Numbered from the stretch's first letter, positions 1-10,432 are shown. The stretch is DNA of 64,000 nucleotides from an uncultured Pseudomonas sp. (GCF_946886105.1 NZ_CAMPHV010000017.1:49945-113944), one strand, 5' to 3'. Translations and numbers: made by a program. Notes: a model not told the origin generated them from the sequence alone.

Positions 1-491
1 ATGTCCTTGGAAACCAGCTGACCACCACGGAACACCTGCGGCAACAGACGGCCGTCGCTGGAACCGATGGCCATATTCTTCAACTGCAGCGAGCCGACTT
101 TGAGCACGGTCTCGGAAATCTTGGCCTTGGCAGCCAGGCCGAGGTCGCCGTAGTTGTCCTGGGAGCCGCCCGATTCGAGGTCGGGCACCAGCAGGCCGCT
201 GCCGGCGGTGCCGTCGCCGGAATCCAGCTTGAAGCCGAAGGTGCCGAGCGCGTCGACACCGAAGCCCACAGTGCCCTCGGTGTAACCGGACTCCAAACGC
301 AGCAGGAAGCCCTGCGCCCATTCTTCCTGCTTGGCCTGACCGTCGCCTTCGCGGAAATCACGGTTGAAATAGAAGTTACGCGCTTCGATGCTGGCCTTGC
401 TGTCCTTGATGAACTCGGCCTGGGCAATCTGGCTCAGGGAAACACCGAGCGTGCTGGCCGCGATAGCCAGTGCAAGGGAGGTCTTTTTCAT
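1..491 (-). CDS. OprD-family outer-membrane porin, N-terminal part (cut by window edge)
   Basis: The first ~163 residues of an OprD-type substrate-specific outer-membrane porin are visible; the C-terminal part lies outside the window. It starts MKKTSLALAIAAS with a Sec signal peptide ending near an AQA-E junction, followed by the family hallmark EARNFYFNRDF. The visible part is highly similar to the complete porin at 52910-54172, so the two are paralogues. OprD porins import small carboxylates, basic amino acids or peptides; the substrate cannot be told from this fragment. The start is fixed by a GGAGAAA ribosome site about 8 bases upstream, in a leader closely resembling that of the second porin. 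Confidence 0.9.
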   Translation of the reverse strand, partial: MKKTSLALAIAASTLGVSLSQIAQAEFIKDSKASIEARNFYFNRDFREGDGQAKQEEWAQGFLLRLESGYTEGTVGFGVDALGTFGFKLDSGDGTAGSGLLVPDLESGGSQDNYGDLGLAAKAKISETVLKVGSLQLKNMAIGSSDGRLLPQVFRGGQLVSKD

Positions 492-540
492 TGTGGTTTT
501 TCTCCAGTGTTTTTTTATGGGCGTTGCATCGGTTCTGGCG
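492..540 (-). promoter_or_regulatory. conserved oprD leader (copy 1)
   Basis: Read on the minus strand, this leader contains CGATGCAACGCCCATAAA, an A run, CACTGGAGAAA, then the start codon. The leader of the second OprD porin (52861-52909) has the same order of blocks with only a few changes. A CGAATTCGGT block is also found farther upstream of both genes. The block includes the ribosome-binding site and may hold a shared post-transcriptional control site; that role is inferred from conservation only. Confidence 0.6.
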
Positions 541-982
541 CGCCTCCAAGAAAACAGAGGCCCACGCGCGGACCGAATTCGTCGGTTCGCCCGGACACAC
601 GCCAAGCGGCCGGCGCATTAGCGCCAACGCCATCGGGCATCGGTGGGCGAACGGGAATCAGGGCTAAGGGGCGGAGCGCCGGGCGGGAAGCGAGGTGCAA
701 GTGTCGGCAAGGCAACGACGGAGGCGGATGAATGTCATGGGTGCGGTCTCTTCGTTTTTATTCTGTACCGGCCAAGGCGGCCGGTTGCGTTGAAGAGCCT
801 TAGGCAGAGACTGTGCCAAGTGCTTTAGGCGAGAAAAAACTTCTTTTATTTCAAGCAACTGGACAGATCAGAAGGATTTGAAGAGATGTTCGTCCAGCCC
901 AGGAATAGGCGGATTTCAGCCGAGCTGAAAAAGGCCAACGGCGGATTTTCGCCAACGGCTTTCGACCAGCCTGACCGTTCGG
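541..982. other. long intergenic region between porin and GGDEF gene
   Basis: I see no convincing gene here; the short open frames on both strands have no family resemblance and no good ribosome site. The region should hold the promoter of the porin, including the sigma-54-like site listed separately, and the 3' end of the GGDEF gene. There is an AT-rich stretch (about 831-855) next to that site. Confidence 0.6.
803..818 (-). promoter_or_regulatory. candidate sigma-54 (-24/-12) promoter for the left OprD porin
   Basis: The minus strand reads TGGCACAGTCTCTGCC, matching TGGCAC-N5-TTGC at the essential GG and GC doublets with the correct 10-base spacing. Transcription would start about 12 bases beyond the GC and give a leader of roughly 300 bases before the porin start. 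The long leader makes the assignment less certain. Confidence 0.4.
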
Positions 983-1954
983 TCAGCCGAGTACGATCTG
1001 GTTCTTGCCTTGCCGCTTGGCCTTGTACATGGCGGCATCGGCGCGGGCGAACAGGCTATCCAGGCTGGCATCGTCGCCACGCAGATTAGCCAACCCCTGG
1101 CTAACGGTAACGCCGAAGGTCTTGCCTTCATGAGTGAAGCTCAGGCGCTGCACCTCGCGCTGCAGACGCTCGGCGATCAACATGGCCAGTTCGGACTCGC
1201 AACTGGGGAAGACCGCGGCGAACTCTTCGCCACCCACCCGACCGAACAGATCGTTGCGGCGTAGCACCGCCGCGGCGCAATAGGCCAGGCGCTGCAATAC
1301 CTGGTCGCCCATCTGGTGGCCATATCGGTCGTTGATCAATTTGAAGTCGTCGACGTCGAGCAGGAGGAAGGCCAGCGGTCCACCAAACTTGTGGGCATGC
1401 TCGAACTCGCGCTGGGCACACTCGAAAAAATACCGCCGGTTGCTGCTCTGAGTCAGCACATCGACGGTGGCCAGGCGCTGCAACTCGCCCTCCAGCTGTT
1501 TCTTTTCGGTGATGTCCTCGGCGATTCCGACGACGATCTGCACCTCTTTGTCGGCGTTGCGCCGGCTGACGAAGCATTTATCGCTCAACCAGCGCAGTTG
1601 TCCGTCGGCGCGGATAATGCGGTACTCGCGCGCTTCAACGGCGCCGGTTTCCAGCACCTTGGCAAAGCTCTCGGCGGCATATTCCATGTCATCGGGGTAA
1701 ATGCTGTTGCGCCACTCGTCGTAGCCGGCGAGCAGCAGGGCCGCGGAATGGCCAAAGATATGTTCGTAGGCGGGGCTGACGTAAATCACCCGTTGCTCTT
1801 GCCAATCGAAGGCCCAGAGCACCGCGTTGACGCTGCCGAGCAAGCTGCTGAACAGTTGCTCGCGCTCTCGCAAACGCGTGACCTCTGCACGACTGTGCAG
1901 CAACGCCAGGGTCAGTTCTTCCAACTCATGCGGCACTTCGCTGAGCTCATCCAT
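983..1954 (-). CDS. PAS-GGDEF diguanylate cyclase
   Basis: Predicted cytoplasmic enzyme making cyclic di-GMP from two GTP. A short N-terminal coiled coil (about residues 5-40) is followed by a PAS/PAC sensor (about 38-155, ending in the typical GIAEDITEKK) and a GGDEF domain (about 160-323). The active-site loop reads GGEEF, an active variant, and an RxxD allosteric inhibition site (RRND) sits exactly five residues before it, so product feedback is likely. No membrane segment is visible. I chose the ATG at 1954; a GTG two codons upstream is an alternative. The signal sensed by the PAS domain is unknown. Confidence 0.9.
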   Translation of the reverse strand: MDELSEVPHELEELTLALLHSRAEVTRLREREQLFSSLLGSVNAVLWAFDWQEQRVIYVSPAYEHIFGHSAALLLAGYDEWRNSIYPDDMEYAAESFAKVLETGAVEAREYRIIRADGQLRWLSDKCFVSRRNADKEVQIVVGIAEDITEKKQLEGELQRLATVDVLTQSSNRRYFFECAQREFEHAHKFGGPLAFLLLDVDDFKLINDRYGHQMGDQVLQRLAYCAAAVLRRNDLFGRVGGEEFAAVFPSCESELAMLIAERLQREVQRLSFTHEGKTFGVTVSQGLANLRGDDASLDSLFARADAAMYKAKRQGKNQIVLG

Positions 1955-2081
1955 AATCACCGCCAGGAGAATATGGGTGATAAGGGCAACGGGGTTGCCT
2001 GCACAGAAATATCACCCGTTCTCTCAAGACCGCCTTATGGCCCGAAAGTTCGGGTGTTGCCGCTGCACATAACGCTTTTGC

Positions 2082-2453
2082 TTACTTGATCAAACGCCAG
2101 GCGAAAGGGTAGCGATACGCTTGGCCTTCATTGGCCTTGATCCCGGCGATTATCGTCAGCACCAGCGCCCCGATGCCGACCAGCAGCAACAGCGGGAAGC
2201 CGATCAGGACGGCCATCAGCACGAAGCACAGGACCATCGCCAGCGCCACGCTGATCTGAAAGTTCAGCGCTTCCTTGCCCTGCTCGTCGATGAAAGGATC
2301 GAGGTCCTTCTTGATCTGCCAAACGATCAGCGGGCCGAGCAGGTTGCCGAACGGGAACACCAGACCGAAAAAGGCCGCGAAATGGCAGAACATCGCCCAT
2401 TGCCGGGCTTCCTGGCTGGGCATCGGCTGCGGGGTTTGCGAGTCGTCAGTCAC
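2082..2453 (-). CDS. DUF4870 small inner-membrane protein
   Basis: A 123-residue membrane protein. After a polar, proline/glutamine-rich N-terminus come two hydrophobic stretches: one near the WAMFCHFAAFFGLVFPFGN segment and a long double one in the second half, as in the DUF4870 (Tic20-like) family. No biochemical function is established. The GTG start is preferred because AGGAG lies seven bases upstream and in-frame ATG alternatives lack a ribosome site. It lies directly downstream of rph on the same strand, the order known in other Pseudomonas genomes. Confidence 0.85.
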   Translation of the reverse strand: MTDDSQTPQPMPSQEARQWAMFCHFAAFFGLVFPFGNLLGPLIVWQIKKDLDPFIDEQGKEALNFQISVALAMVLCFVLMAVLIGFPLLLLVGIGALVLTIIAGIKANEGQAYRYPFAWRLIK

Positions 2454-2548
2454 GCTGTCTCTCCTTGGGATCCATTGAAAATCACTGCGACAGAGCAGGC
2501 GAACGACAAAGGTTGCGTCGCCTTGCGGGACGGACGACCCGAAGGCAA

Positions 2549-3271
2549 TCAGTCCGCCAATGCCGCCTGTTGCAACTCGAACAGTTCGGCCATGCCCTTC
2601 TGCGCCAAGGCCAGCATGGCATTCAACTCCAGCGGCTGGAAGGGCGCGCCTTCGGCGGTGCCCTGCACTTCGATAAAGCCACCGGCGCTGGTCATCACCA
2701 CATTGAGGTCGGTTTCCGCGGCCGAGTCTTCCAGGTAATCCAGGTCGAGTACCGGCTCGCCTTGATACATGCCCACCGAAACGGCGGCGATCATTTGCTT
2801 GAGCGGGTCGCCGCCTTTCAGGCCGCCACGTTTCTTGATCACTTTCAGCGCGTCGATCAACGCCACCATGGCGCCGGTGATGGACGCGGTACGGGTGCCG
2901 CCGTCGGCCTGGATCACATCGCAGTCGACATACAGCGTGTTTTCGCCGAGTTTGGACATGTCCAGCGCGGCGCGCAGCGAACGGCCGATCAGACGCTGGA
3001 TCTCCAAGGTGCGGCCGCCCTGCTTGCCGCGGCTGGCCTCGCGCTGATTGCGCTCGCCGGTAGCGCGCGGCAGCATGCCGTACTCGGCGGTCAACCAGCC
3101 CTGCCCCTGGCCCTTGAGGAAGCGCGGCACCCCGGACTCGACACTGACCGTGCAAATCACCTTGGTGTCGCCGAACTCCACCAATACCGAGCCCTCGGCA
3201 TGCTTGGTGTAGTTGCGAGTAATGCGGATCGAACGCAACTGATCGGCGGCGCGGCCACTGGGACGTTTCAT
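2549..3271 (-). CDS. rph: ribonuclease PH
   Basis: Phosphorolytic 3'-to-5' exoribonuclease that trims the 3' ends of tRNA precursors and other structured RNAs, releasing nucleoside diphosphates. The 240-residue length and the whole sequence fit the family: the [11 protein letters not shown] start, the [19 protein letters not shown] phosphate-binding region and the [18 protein letters not shown] segment with the catalytic aspartates. It is divergent from yicC, with a 245-base intergenic region between the two starts. Confidence 0.97.
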   Translation of the reverse strand: MKRPSGRAADQLRSIRITRNYTKHAEGSVLVEFGDTKVICTVSVESGVPRFLKGQGQGWLTAEYGMLPRATGERNQREASRGKQGGRTLEIQRLIGRSLRAALDMSKLGENTLYVDCDVIQADGGTRTASITGAMVALIDALKVIKKRGGLKGGDPLKQMIAAVSVGMYQGEPVLDLDYLEDSAAETDLNVVMTSAGGFIEVQGTAEGAPFQPLELNAMLALAQKGMAELFELQQAALAD

Positions 3272-3516
3272 CAAAAAATACCTGTTCTCGGGAAAAAATC
3301 TGCCGCGCATTATAGGGCGCCCCGCTCGGCCACGACACGACCAATTGGGAGCGACCGACGCACTGCGCTACAATCCTGCACCCTTTATCCATGAAAGTCG
3401 CGCCGCAGCGCCTTTTCCAGCGGGCTTAGCGCCGGGCCGGAGCAATCGCCGATCGGCGCCGGTTTTCATGAGTCCGCATGCCCTTTAAGGTATACCCGTC
3501 ACGAGAGGTTAGCCCC

Positions 3517-5148
<1,632 letters not shown>

Positions 5149-5166
5149 ATCGGCGGTGTATTTTCT

Positions 5167-5194
5167 TGCCGCTTGTAGCTTAAAGCTTGCGGCT
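5167..5194. repeat. short palindromic repeat of the GCTTGTAGCTT type
   Basis: The stretch reads GCCGCTTGTAGCTTAAAGCTTGCGGC, an imperfect palindrome of a word family (GCTTGCAGCTT/AAGCTGCAAGC) that recurs at 38328-38402 between pstB and pstA. It sits in the gap upstream of rpoZ. Confidence 0.5.
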
Positions 5195-5275
5195 GCCCCA
5201 CGGGCTTAACTAGACTATCCAGTCCGCTCGCCCATTCGGGCCCAGTTTTATTACGCATTTGTTACGAGGAACACC

Positions 5276-5539
5276 ATGGCCCGCGTTACCGTCGAAGATT
5301 GCCTGGACCACGTTGATAACCGCTTCGAGCTGGTCATGCTCGCTACCAAGCGCTCGCGCCAACTCGCCACCGGCGGCAAAGAGCCGAAGCTCGCCTGGGA
5401 GAACGACAAGCCGACCGTGGTCGCCCTGCGCGAAATCGCCGCTGGCCTGATGAACTACGATGTCATCGCCGAAGAAGACATCGTCGAAGAAGAACCGCTG
5501 TTCGCCGCATTCGAGGAAGAGGCCAACGAGCCTCTGTAA
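5276..5539 (+). CDS. rpoZ: RNA polymerase omega subunit
   Basis: The 87-residue omega subunit, which helps assemble the beta' subunit and forms part of ppGpp binding site 1 on RNA polymerase. The N-terminus [20 protein letters not shown] and the RSRQLATGG segment are family hallmarks; the acidic tail is typical for Pseudomonas. It is encoded 60 bases before spoT, the conserved arrangement. Confidence 0.97.
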   Translation: MARVTVEDCLDHVDNRFELVMLATKRSRQLATGGKEPKLAWENDKPTVVALREIAAGLMNYDVIAEEDIVEEEPLFAAFEEEANEPL

Positions 5540-5599
5540 GTTTATGGCCGGTCGAAGCCGCGCGGCGCAGGACCATCGGAATCGGCAGGGGGATCGCCC

Positions 5600-7708
5600 A
5601 TGCCGAGCATAGATGCCCTCGCCGATCGACTTGCCGATTACCTCGATAGCGACCAGGTCAACCTGGTCCGCCGCGCCTATTTCTACGCCGAACAAGCCCA
5701 CGACGGCCAGCGCCGCCGTAGCGGCGAAGCCTACGTCACCCATCCCCTGGCGGTGGCGAGCATCCTTGCCGACATGCACATGGACCATCAGAGCCTGATG
5801 GCCGCGATGCTGCATGACGTGATCGAAGACACCGGCATCGCCAAGGAAGCGCTCAACGCGCAGTTCGGCGAAACCGTGGCCGAACTGGTCGACGGGGTCA
5901 GCAAGCTGACCCAGATGAACTTCGAGACCAAAGCCGAGGCGCAAGCCGAGAACTTCCAGAAGATGGCCATGGCCATGGCCCGCGATATCCGCGTGATCCT
6001 GGTCAAGCTGGCCGACCGCCTGCACAACATGCGCACCCTCGAGGTGCTGTCCGGCGAGAAGCGCCGGCGCATCGCCAAGGAAACCCTGGAAATCTACGCG
6101 CCCATCGCCAACCGCCTGGGCATGCACAGCATGCATGTGGAATTCGAGGACCTGGGTTTCAAGGCGATGCACCCGATGCGCTCCGAGCACATCCGCGCCG
6201 CGGTGAAACGCGCCCGCGGCAATCGCAAGGAGATCGTCAACAAGATCGAAGAGTCGCTGACCCATTGCCTGGCCCGCGAAGGCCTGGAAGGCGAAGTGCT
6301 CGGCCGCGAGAAGCACATCTACGGGATTTACCAGAAGATGCGCGGCAAGCGCCGCGCCTTCAACGAAATAATGGATGTCTACGGCTTCCGCATCATCGTC
6401 GACAAGGTCGATACCTGCTACCGCGTGCTCGGCGCCGTGCACAACCTGTACAAGCCACTGCCGGGGCGCTTCAAGGATTACATCGCGATTCCCAAGGCAA
6501 ACGGCTACCAGTCGCTGCACACCACGCTGTTCGGCATGCACGGCGTGCCGATCGAGATCCAGATCCGCACCCGCGAAATGGAAGAGATGGCCAACAACGG
6601 CATCGCCGCGCACTGGCTGTACAAATCCAACGAAGAAGACCAGCCCAAGGGCACCCACGCCCGCGCCCGGCAATGGGTTAAGGGCGTGCTGGAAATGCAG
6701 CAGCGCGCCGGCAACTCGCTGGAATTCATCGAGAGCGTGAAGATCGACCTGTTCCCCGACGAGGTCTACGTGTTCACGCCCAAGGGCCGCATCATGGAGC
6801 TGCCGAAGGGTTCCACCGCGGTCGATTTCGCCTATGCGGTGCACACCGACGTCGGCAATACCTGCATCGCCTGCCGCATCAACCGGCGCCTGGCGCCGCT
6901 CTCCGAACCGCTGCAAAGCGGCGCCACCGTGGAAATCGTCAGCGCCCCCGGCGCCCGGCCGAATCCGGCCTGGCTGAATTTCGTGGTCACCGGCAAGGCG
7001 CGCACGCATATCCGTCACGCGCTCAAGCTGCAGCGCCGTTCGGAGTCGATCAGCCTCGGCGAGCGCCTGCTGAACAAGGTCCTCGGCGGCTTCGACAGCC
7101 ATATCGACAAGCTCTCGCCCGAGCGGGTGCAAGCGGTGCTCGCCGAGTATCGGCAGAGCGCGCTGGAAGACCTGCTCGAAGATATCGGCCTGGGCAATCG
7201 CATGGCCTATGTGGTCGCGCGTCGGTTGCTCAGCGAAAGTGGCGAAGAGCTGCCGAGCCCGGAAGGCCCGTTGGCGATTCGCGGCACTGAAGGTTTGGTA
7301 CTGAGTTACGCCAAGTGCTGCACGCCGATTCCCGGCGACCCCATCGTCGGCCATCTGTCGGCCGGCAAGGGCATGGTCGTGCACCTGGATACCTGTCGCA
7401 ATATCGGCGAAGTGCGGCACAACCCGGAAAAATGCATCCAGTTGTCCTGGGCCAAGGACGTGGTCGGCGAGTTCAATGTCGAACTGCGCATCGAGCTGGA
7501 ACACCAACGCGGCCTGATCGCCCTGCTGGCCGGCAGCGTCAACGCCGCCGACGGCAATATCGAGAAGATCAGCATGGACGAGCGCGACGGCCGGATCAGC
7601 GTCGTGCAACTGGTGGTCAGCGTGCATGACCGCGTACACCTGGCGCGGGTGATCAAGAAGCTGCGGGCGATCAAAGGCGTCGTGCACATCTCCCGCGTAC
7701 GCGCCTAG
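5600..7708 (+). CDS. spoT: bifunctional (p)ppGpp synthase/hydrolase SpoT
   Basis: Controls the stringent-response alarmone by hydrolysing, and weakly making, (p)ppGpp. The 702 residues comprise an HD hydrolase domain (His72-Asp73 and Glu76-Asp77 in HDVIEDT), a synthetase domain (about 230-360, with YQSLHTT), a TGS domain (about 395-450, starting YVFTPKG), a helical/zinc-finger-like region with CCTPIPGDPI, and a C-terminal ACT domain (about 620-702). Intact catalytic HD residues show it is a SpoT rather than a RelA. Next in the usual Pseudomonas order would be ridA, which here lies 10.8 kb away, past an inserted cassette. Confidence 0.97.
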   Translation: MPSIDALADRLADYLDSDQVNLVRRAYFYAEQAHDGQRRRSGEAYVTHPLAVASILADMHMDHQSLMAAMLHDVIEDTGIAKEALNAQFGETVAELVDGVSKLTQMNFETKAEAQAENFQKMAMAMARDIRVILVKLADRLHNMRTLEVLSGEKRRRIAKETLEIYAPIANRLGMHSMHVEFEDLGFKAMHPMRSEHIRAAVKRARGNRKEIVNKIEESLTHCLAREGLEGEVLGREKHIYGIYQKMRGKRRAFNEIMDVYGFRIIVDKVDTCYRVLGAVHNLYKPLPGRFKDYIAIPKANGYQSLHTTLFGMHGVPIEIQIRTREMEEMANNGIAAHWLYKSNEEDQPKGTHARARQWVKGVLEMQQRAGNSLEFIESVKIDLFPDEVYVFTPKGRIMELPKGSTAVDFAYAVHTDVGNTCIACRINRRLAPLSEPLQSGATVEIVSAPGARPNPAWLNFVVTGKARTHIRHALKLQRRSESISLGERLLNKVLGGFDSHIDKLSPERVQAVLAEYRQSALEDLLEDIGLGNRMAYVVARRLLSESGEELPSPEGPLAIRGTEGLVLSYAKCCTPIPGDPIVGHLSAGKGMVVHLDTCRNIGEVRHNPEKCIQLSWAKDVVGEFNVELRIELEHQRGLIALLAGSVNAADGNIEKISMDERDGRISVVQLVVSVHDRVHLARVIKKLRAIKGVVHISRVRA

Positions 7709-8002
7709 CGGAAGACCGCTGAAAACTACCTGCTAAGCCCCTGCCCTCTTCTATTAAATCTGCCATCCCTCGGTGGACAAGGCTTCGCCACGTCCACCCT
7801 ATAAAACGCACCCCGCATCTCTCCCGCCACTTGCCTTACTTGTCCTAAACCCCGCGCCAGCGCTTGCGCCGGCTTGGCCCTTGCGTGCGCGCAACGCACC
7901 AGCGAAGGGCGATTGGCGGGGAAAACAGGCTTGACCACTGGGTCATAAACGCCCGCGATTTGCCGTTTAAAAACAGTCGCCTATGGCGATTTCCGCGTTC
8001 CC
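7709..8002. other. intergenic region upstream of the sulfur-type cassette
   Basis: No gene is visible. The region holds a short repeat (GAAAACTACCTGCTAAGCC, 7721-7739), a hairpin formed by GGTGGAC and GTCCACC (about 7771-7797), and two small dyads that could be activator sites: TGACC-N4-GGTCA at 7932-7945 and TCGCC-N3-GGCGA at 7977-7989. The last two lie 25-70 bases upstream of the sigma-54-like promoter, where an enhancer-binding protein could act. Confidence 0.45.
7721..7739 (+). repeat. GAAAACTACCTGCTAAGCC repeat, copy 1
   Basis: An exact 19-base word found again at 35589-35607, with a 14-base subset in the opposite orientation at 30643-30656. All three copies lie in intergenic DNA just beyond a gene end. 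It looks like part of a dispersed Pseudomonas intergenic repeat. Confidence 0.6.
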
Positions 8003-8018
8003 TGGCACGGCCGGTGCA
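8003..8018 (+). promoter_or_regulatory. strong sigma-54 (-24/-12) promoter candidate for the cassette
   Basis: The sequence TGGCACGGCCGGTGCA matches TGGCACG-N4-TTGCA at every position except one T, with GG and GC correctly spaced. Predicted transcription start is about 8029, giving a ~50-base leader with GGGGAAG (8070-8076) in front of the binding-protein start at 8080. Sigma-54 control of sulfur-source genes is known in Pseudomonas (the sfn genes with SfnR); whether a similar activator works here is inference. Confidence 0.6.
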
Positions 8019-8079
8019 CCTTTCAAAGCAGGCGTTATGTCCTGTTAGTACAAGTTGCCCAACCGACAAGGGGAAGACT

Positions 8080-9450
8080 ATGCACAACCCAAACAGCCTG
8101 TTCACCACCCTGCTCTTCGGCTCGATTCTGTTGTTCGGCGGCCCGGCCGCCGCGGAAAAAATCACCATTGGCATCGGCCATCAGAGCATGGTCACCAACA
8201 CCGTTTCCGGCGGCATCGTGCTGGAGAAACTCAAGCTGATCGAAAAATACCTGCCAACCACCGGCAAGTACGCCGACGCCAGCTATACCCTCGAATTCCG
8301 CGACTACGATTCCGGCCCGCCGATCACCAACCAGATGCTCGCCGGCAAGTTGGATTTCGGCGTGATGGGCGATTACCCGCTGATCGTCAACGGCGCCAAG
8401 TTCCAGGAAACCGGCAAGCAGCAGAGCCGCCTTATCGCGGTAACCGGCTACAACCTCAAGGGCACCGGCAACGCCATCGTAGTACCGGCCGCGTCTTCGG
8501 TGCAGTCGCTGGCGGACCTCGCCGGCAAGACCATCTCGGTGCCGGTGGGCAGCGCCGCCTGGGGCATGACGCTCAAGGCGCTGCGCGACGCCGACCTGTT
8601 CGACAAGGTCAGCATCGCCAACCAGAGCCCGCCAGTGGGCGCGGCCAATATCGCCTCCGGCAAGATCGACGCCCACGCCGATTTCTGCCCCTGGTCGGAG
8701 ATCATGGAATTCCGCGGCACCGCGCGAAAAATCTTCGACGGCAGCGAGGCCGGCGTGCCGACCTTCCACGGCATCGTGGTGCGCGACGAATTCGCCAAGC
8801 AGTACCCGGAAGTGGTCGAGGCGGTGCTGATGGCCACCCTGGAAGCGCAGCGCTGGATTCAGGACGACCCGATGCGCGCTGCGACCCAGGTCGCCGAATG
8901 GACCGGCGCGGAGAAGGAGGTGCTCTACCTCTACTTCAGCAACGGCGGCATTTCCACCATGGAAGCCAGTATCAAGCCGCAATGGGTCGAGGCGCTGAAG
9001 TACGACCATGCACTGCTACAGAAAGAAATGAAGATTCCCGACCTGGATTTCGCCACCTGGATCGACGCCAGCTACCTGAAGAAAGCCTATGCCGCCAGCG
9101 GTCTGGACTACGACGCCATGGTCGCCAGTGTAGTGACGTCAGAGCCGCGCAACCCGGCGCTGAAACCGGCGGAAATATGGTTCAAGGACAAGGGTGTGGT
9201 CGCCTACGACAGCGTCGCCGCCATGCTCGCCGCGGCCGAGGTCGCCAAGGCCGGCGGCCAGGCGATCAACAGCACCTACGTCTACGACAACCTCACGGGG
9301 CTCAAGCTGTTCGGCAAGGCCGCCTACCTGGTCAAGGACAAGAACGGCGAAGTGCTGGCCTTTATGAAGAAAGCCGACTCGCAGCAGCACATCGCCCAGC
9401 ACGGCGGCACTGCGCTGCTGAGCGCCGAACCGCTGGCCATGTTGCCCTGA
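8080..9450 (+). CDS. SsuA/TauA-like ABC substrate-binding protein with C-terminal NosL-like domain
   Basis: A 456-residue periplasmic binding protein. A signal peptide (1-~26, ending PAAAE) precedes a domain of the NMT1/SsuA/TauA class that binds sulfonates, nitrate or similar anions (about 27-355; note GKLDFGVMGDYP and DLAGKTISVPVGSAAWG). Residues ~365-456 are an extra domain resembling NosL: AYDSVAAMLAA, then YVYDNLTGLKLFGKAAYLV and AFMKKADSQQHIAQHGG. The Cys-containing copper motif of true NosL is absent. Typical SsuA proteins are ~320 residues, so this is a fusion. It is the first gene of a cassette with its own permease and ATPase; the ligand is unknown. Confidence 0.88.
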   Translation: MHNPNSLFTTLLFGSILLFGGPAAAEKITIGIGHQSMVTNTVSGGIVLEKLKLIEKYLPTTGKYADASYTLEFRDYDSGPPITNQMLAGKLDFGVMGDYPLIVNGAKFQETGKQQSRLIAVTGYNLKGTGNAIVVPAASSVQSLADLAGKTISVPVGSAAWGMTLKALRDADLFDKVSIANQSPPVGAANIASGKIDAHADFCPWSEIMEFRGTARKIFDGSEAGVPTFHGIVVRDEFAKQYPEVVEAVLMATLEAQRWIQDDPMRAATQVAEWTGAEKEVLYLYFSNGGISTMEASIKPQWVEALKYDHALLQKEMKIPDLDFATWIDASYLKKAYAASGLDYDAMVASVVTSEPRNPALKPAEIWFKDKGVVAYDSVAAMLAAAEVAKAGGQAINSTYVYDNLTGLKLFGKAAYLVKDKNGEVLAFMKKADSQQHIAQHGGTALLSAEPLAMLP

Positions 9451-9523
9451 TCCGCCTGAGCGCCCTACGCGCCGCAGAACGCGGGGCGCGGGGCGCGGGG
9501 CGCGCCTGAGCCGAGGATTGACC

Positions 9524-10432
9524 ATGAGCGTTAAACAGAACCTTGCGTTGCAGCCCGCGGATGCGGTCAGCCCAGCGCTGCTGCAGGTGCCGCCGAGCCC
9601 AAGTCCGAGCCAGAGCCAGAGCCAGAGCCCGCCGGCACCACGCCGGCGGCGCCTGCCGGCCAATTTCGCCCACTACCTGGTGCGCACCGGCGCCCTGGTG
9701 ATGGCCGTGCTGCTCTGGCATTTGGCCGCGAGCAACGACTTCAACCTGTTGCTGAATTTCGAAAACATCCCCACCCCGCTGGTGGTCGGCGAAGCCCTGC
9801 TGGTGCAACTGGCCAGCCAGGAGTTCTACCTGCATATCGGCCACAGCCTGGAACGCATCGCCATCGCCTACGGCATGGCAGTGGTGCTGGGCGTGTTGCT
9901 CGGAGTTCTGATGGGCCGTTCGCGCTGGGCCGAGGACATCATCCTGCCGTATATCGAGCTGCTGCGGCCGATCCCGGCGGTGGCCTGGATTCCCCTGGCG
10001 ATCCTGATGCTGCCGAGCGAACAGTCGAGCATCGTCTTTATCACCTTTCTCGGCGCGTTGTTTCCCATCGTGCTGAACACCGTGCACGGCGTCGAACAGA
10101 CCCCCGATGTGCTGGTGCGCGCCGCCCGCAGCCTGGGCGCGAGCAAGCGCGCGATCCTCTGGCACGTGGTCATTCCCGGCGCCATGCCGAGCATAGTCGC
10201 GGGCCTGGCGATCGGCATGGGCGTGGCCTGGTTCTCCCTGCTGGCCGGGGAAATCATCAGCGGCCAGTACGGCATCGGCTACTTCACCTGGACCTCCTAC
10301 ACGCTGATCCAGTACCCGCAAATCATCATCGGCATGCTCACCATCGGCGGTCTCGGCACCCTCTGCACCCTGCTTGTGCGTAAGGCCTGCACCCCGCTGC
10401 TGCGCTGGCAAGCCAAAGGAGGCCGACCATGA
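9524..10432 (+). CDS. ABC transporter inner-membrane permease (SsuC/TauC type)
   Basis: A 302-residue BPD_transp_1 permease that forms the channel for the binding protein upstream. A polar N-terminal extension contains a serine/proline/glutamine repeat (SPSPSQSQSQS, about residues 22-35) absent from ordinary SsuC proteins. About six membrane segments follow, with the ATPase-contacting EAA-like loop around AARSLGASKRAILWHVVIPGAMP. It overlaps the ATPase gene by four bases (ATGA), implying translational coupling. Confidence 0.92.
   Translation: MSVKQNLALQPADAVSPALLQVPPSPSPSQSQSQSPPAPRRRRLPANFAHYLVRTGALVMAVLLWHLAASNDFNLLLNFENIPTPLVVGEALLVQLASQEFYLHIGHSLERIAIAYGMAVVLGVLLGVLMGRSRWAEDIILPYIELLRPIPAVAWIPLAILMLPSEQSSIVFITFLGALFPIVLNTVHGVEQTPDVLVRAARSLGASKRAILWHVVIPGAMPSIVAGLAIGMGVAWFSLLAGEIISGQYGIGYFTWTSYTLIQYPQIIIGMLTIGGLGTLCTLLVRKACTPLLRWQAKGGRP

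Noticed and set aside
2082..3392. 436-codon frame spanning rph and the DUF4870 gene
   Set aside because: The upstream part is a shadow of rph; only the DUF4870 portion from the GTG at 2453 is supported.
5210..7687. 825-codon open frame antisense to spoT
   Set aside because: It is a shadow of a high-GC gene: composition is biased to His, Ala, Asp and Gln, no family features, and spoT on the other strand is certain.
9591..9640. Serine/proline/glutamine repeat in the permease as a possible frameshift or tandem repeat array
   Set aside because: It stays in frame and forms a plausible cytoplasmic extension; too short to call a repeat locus.
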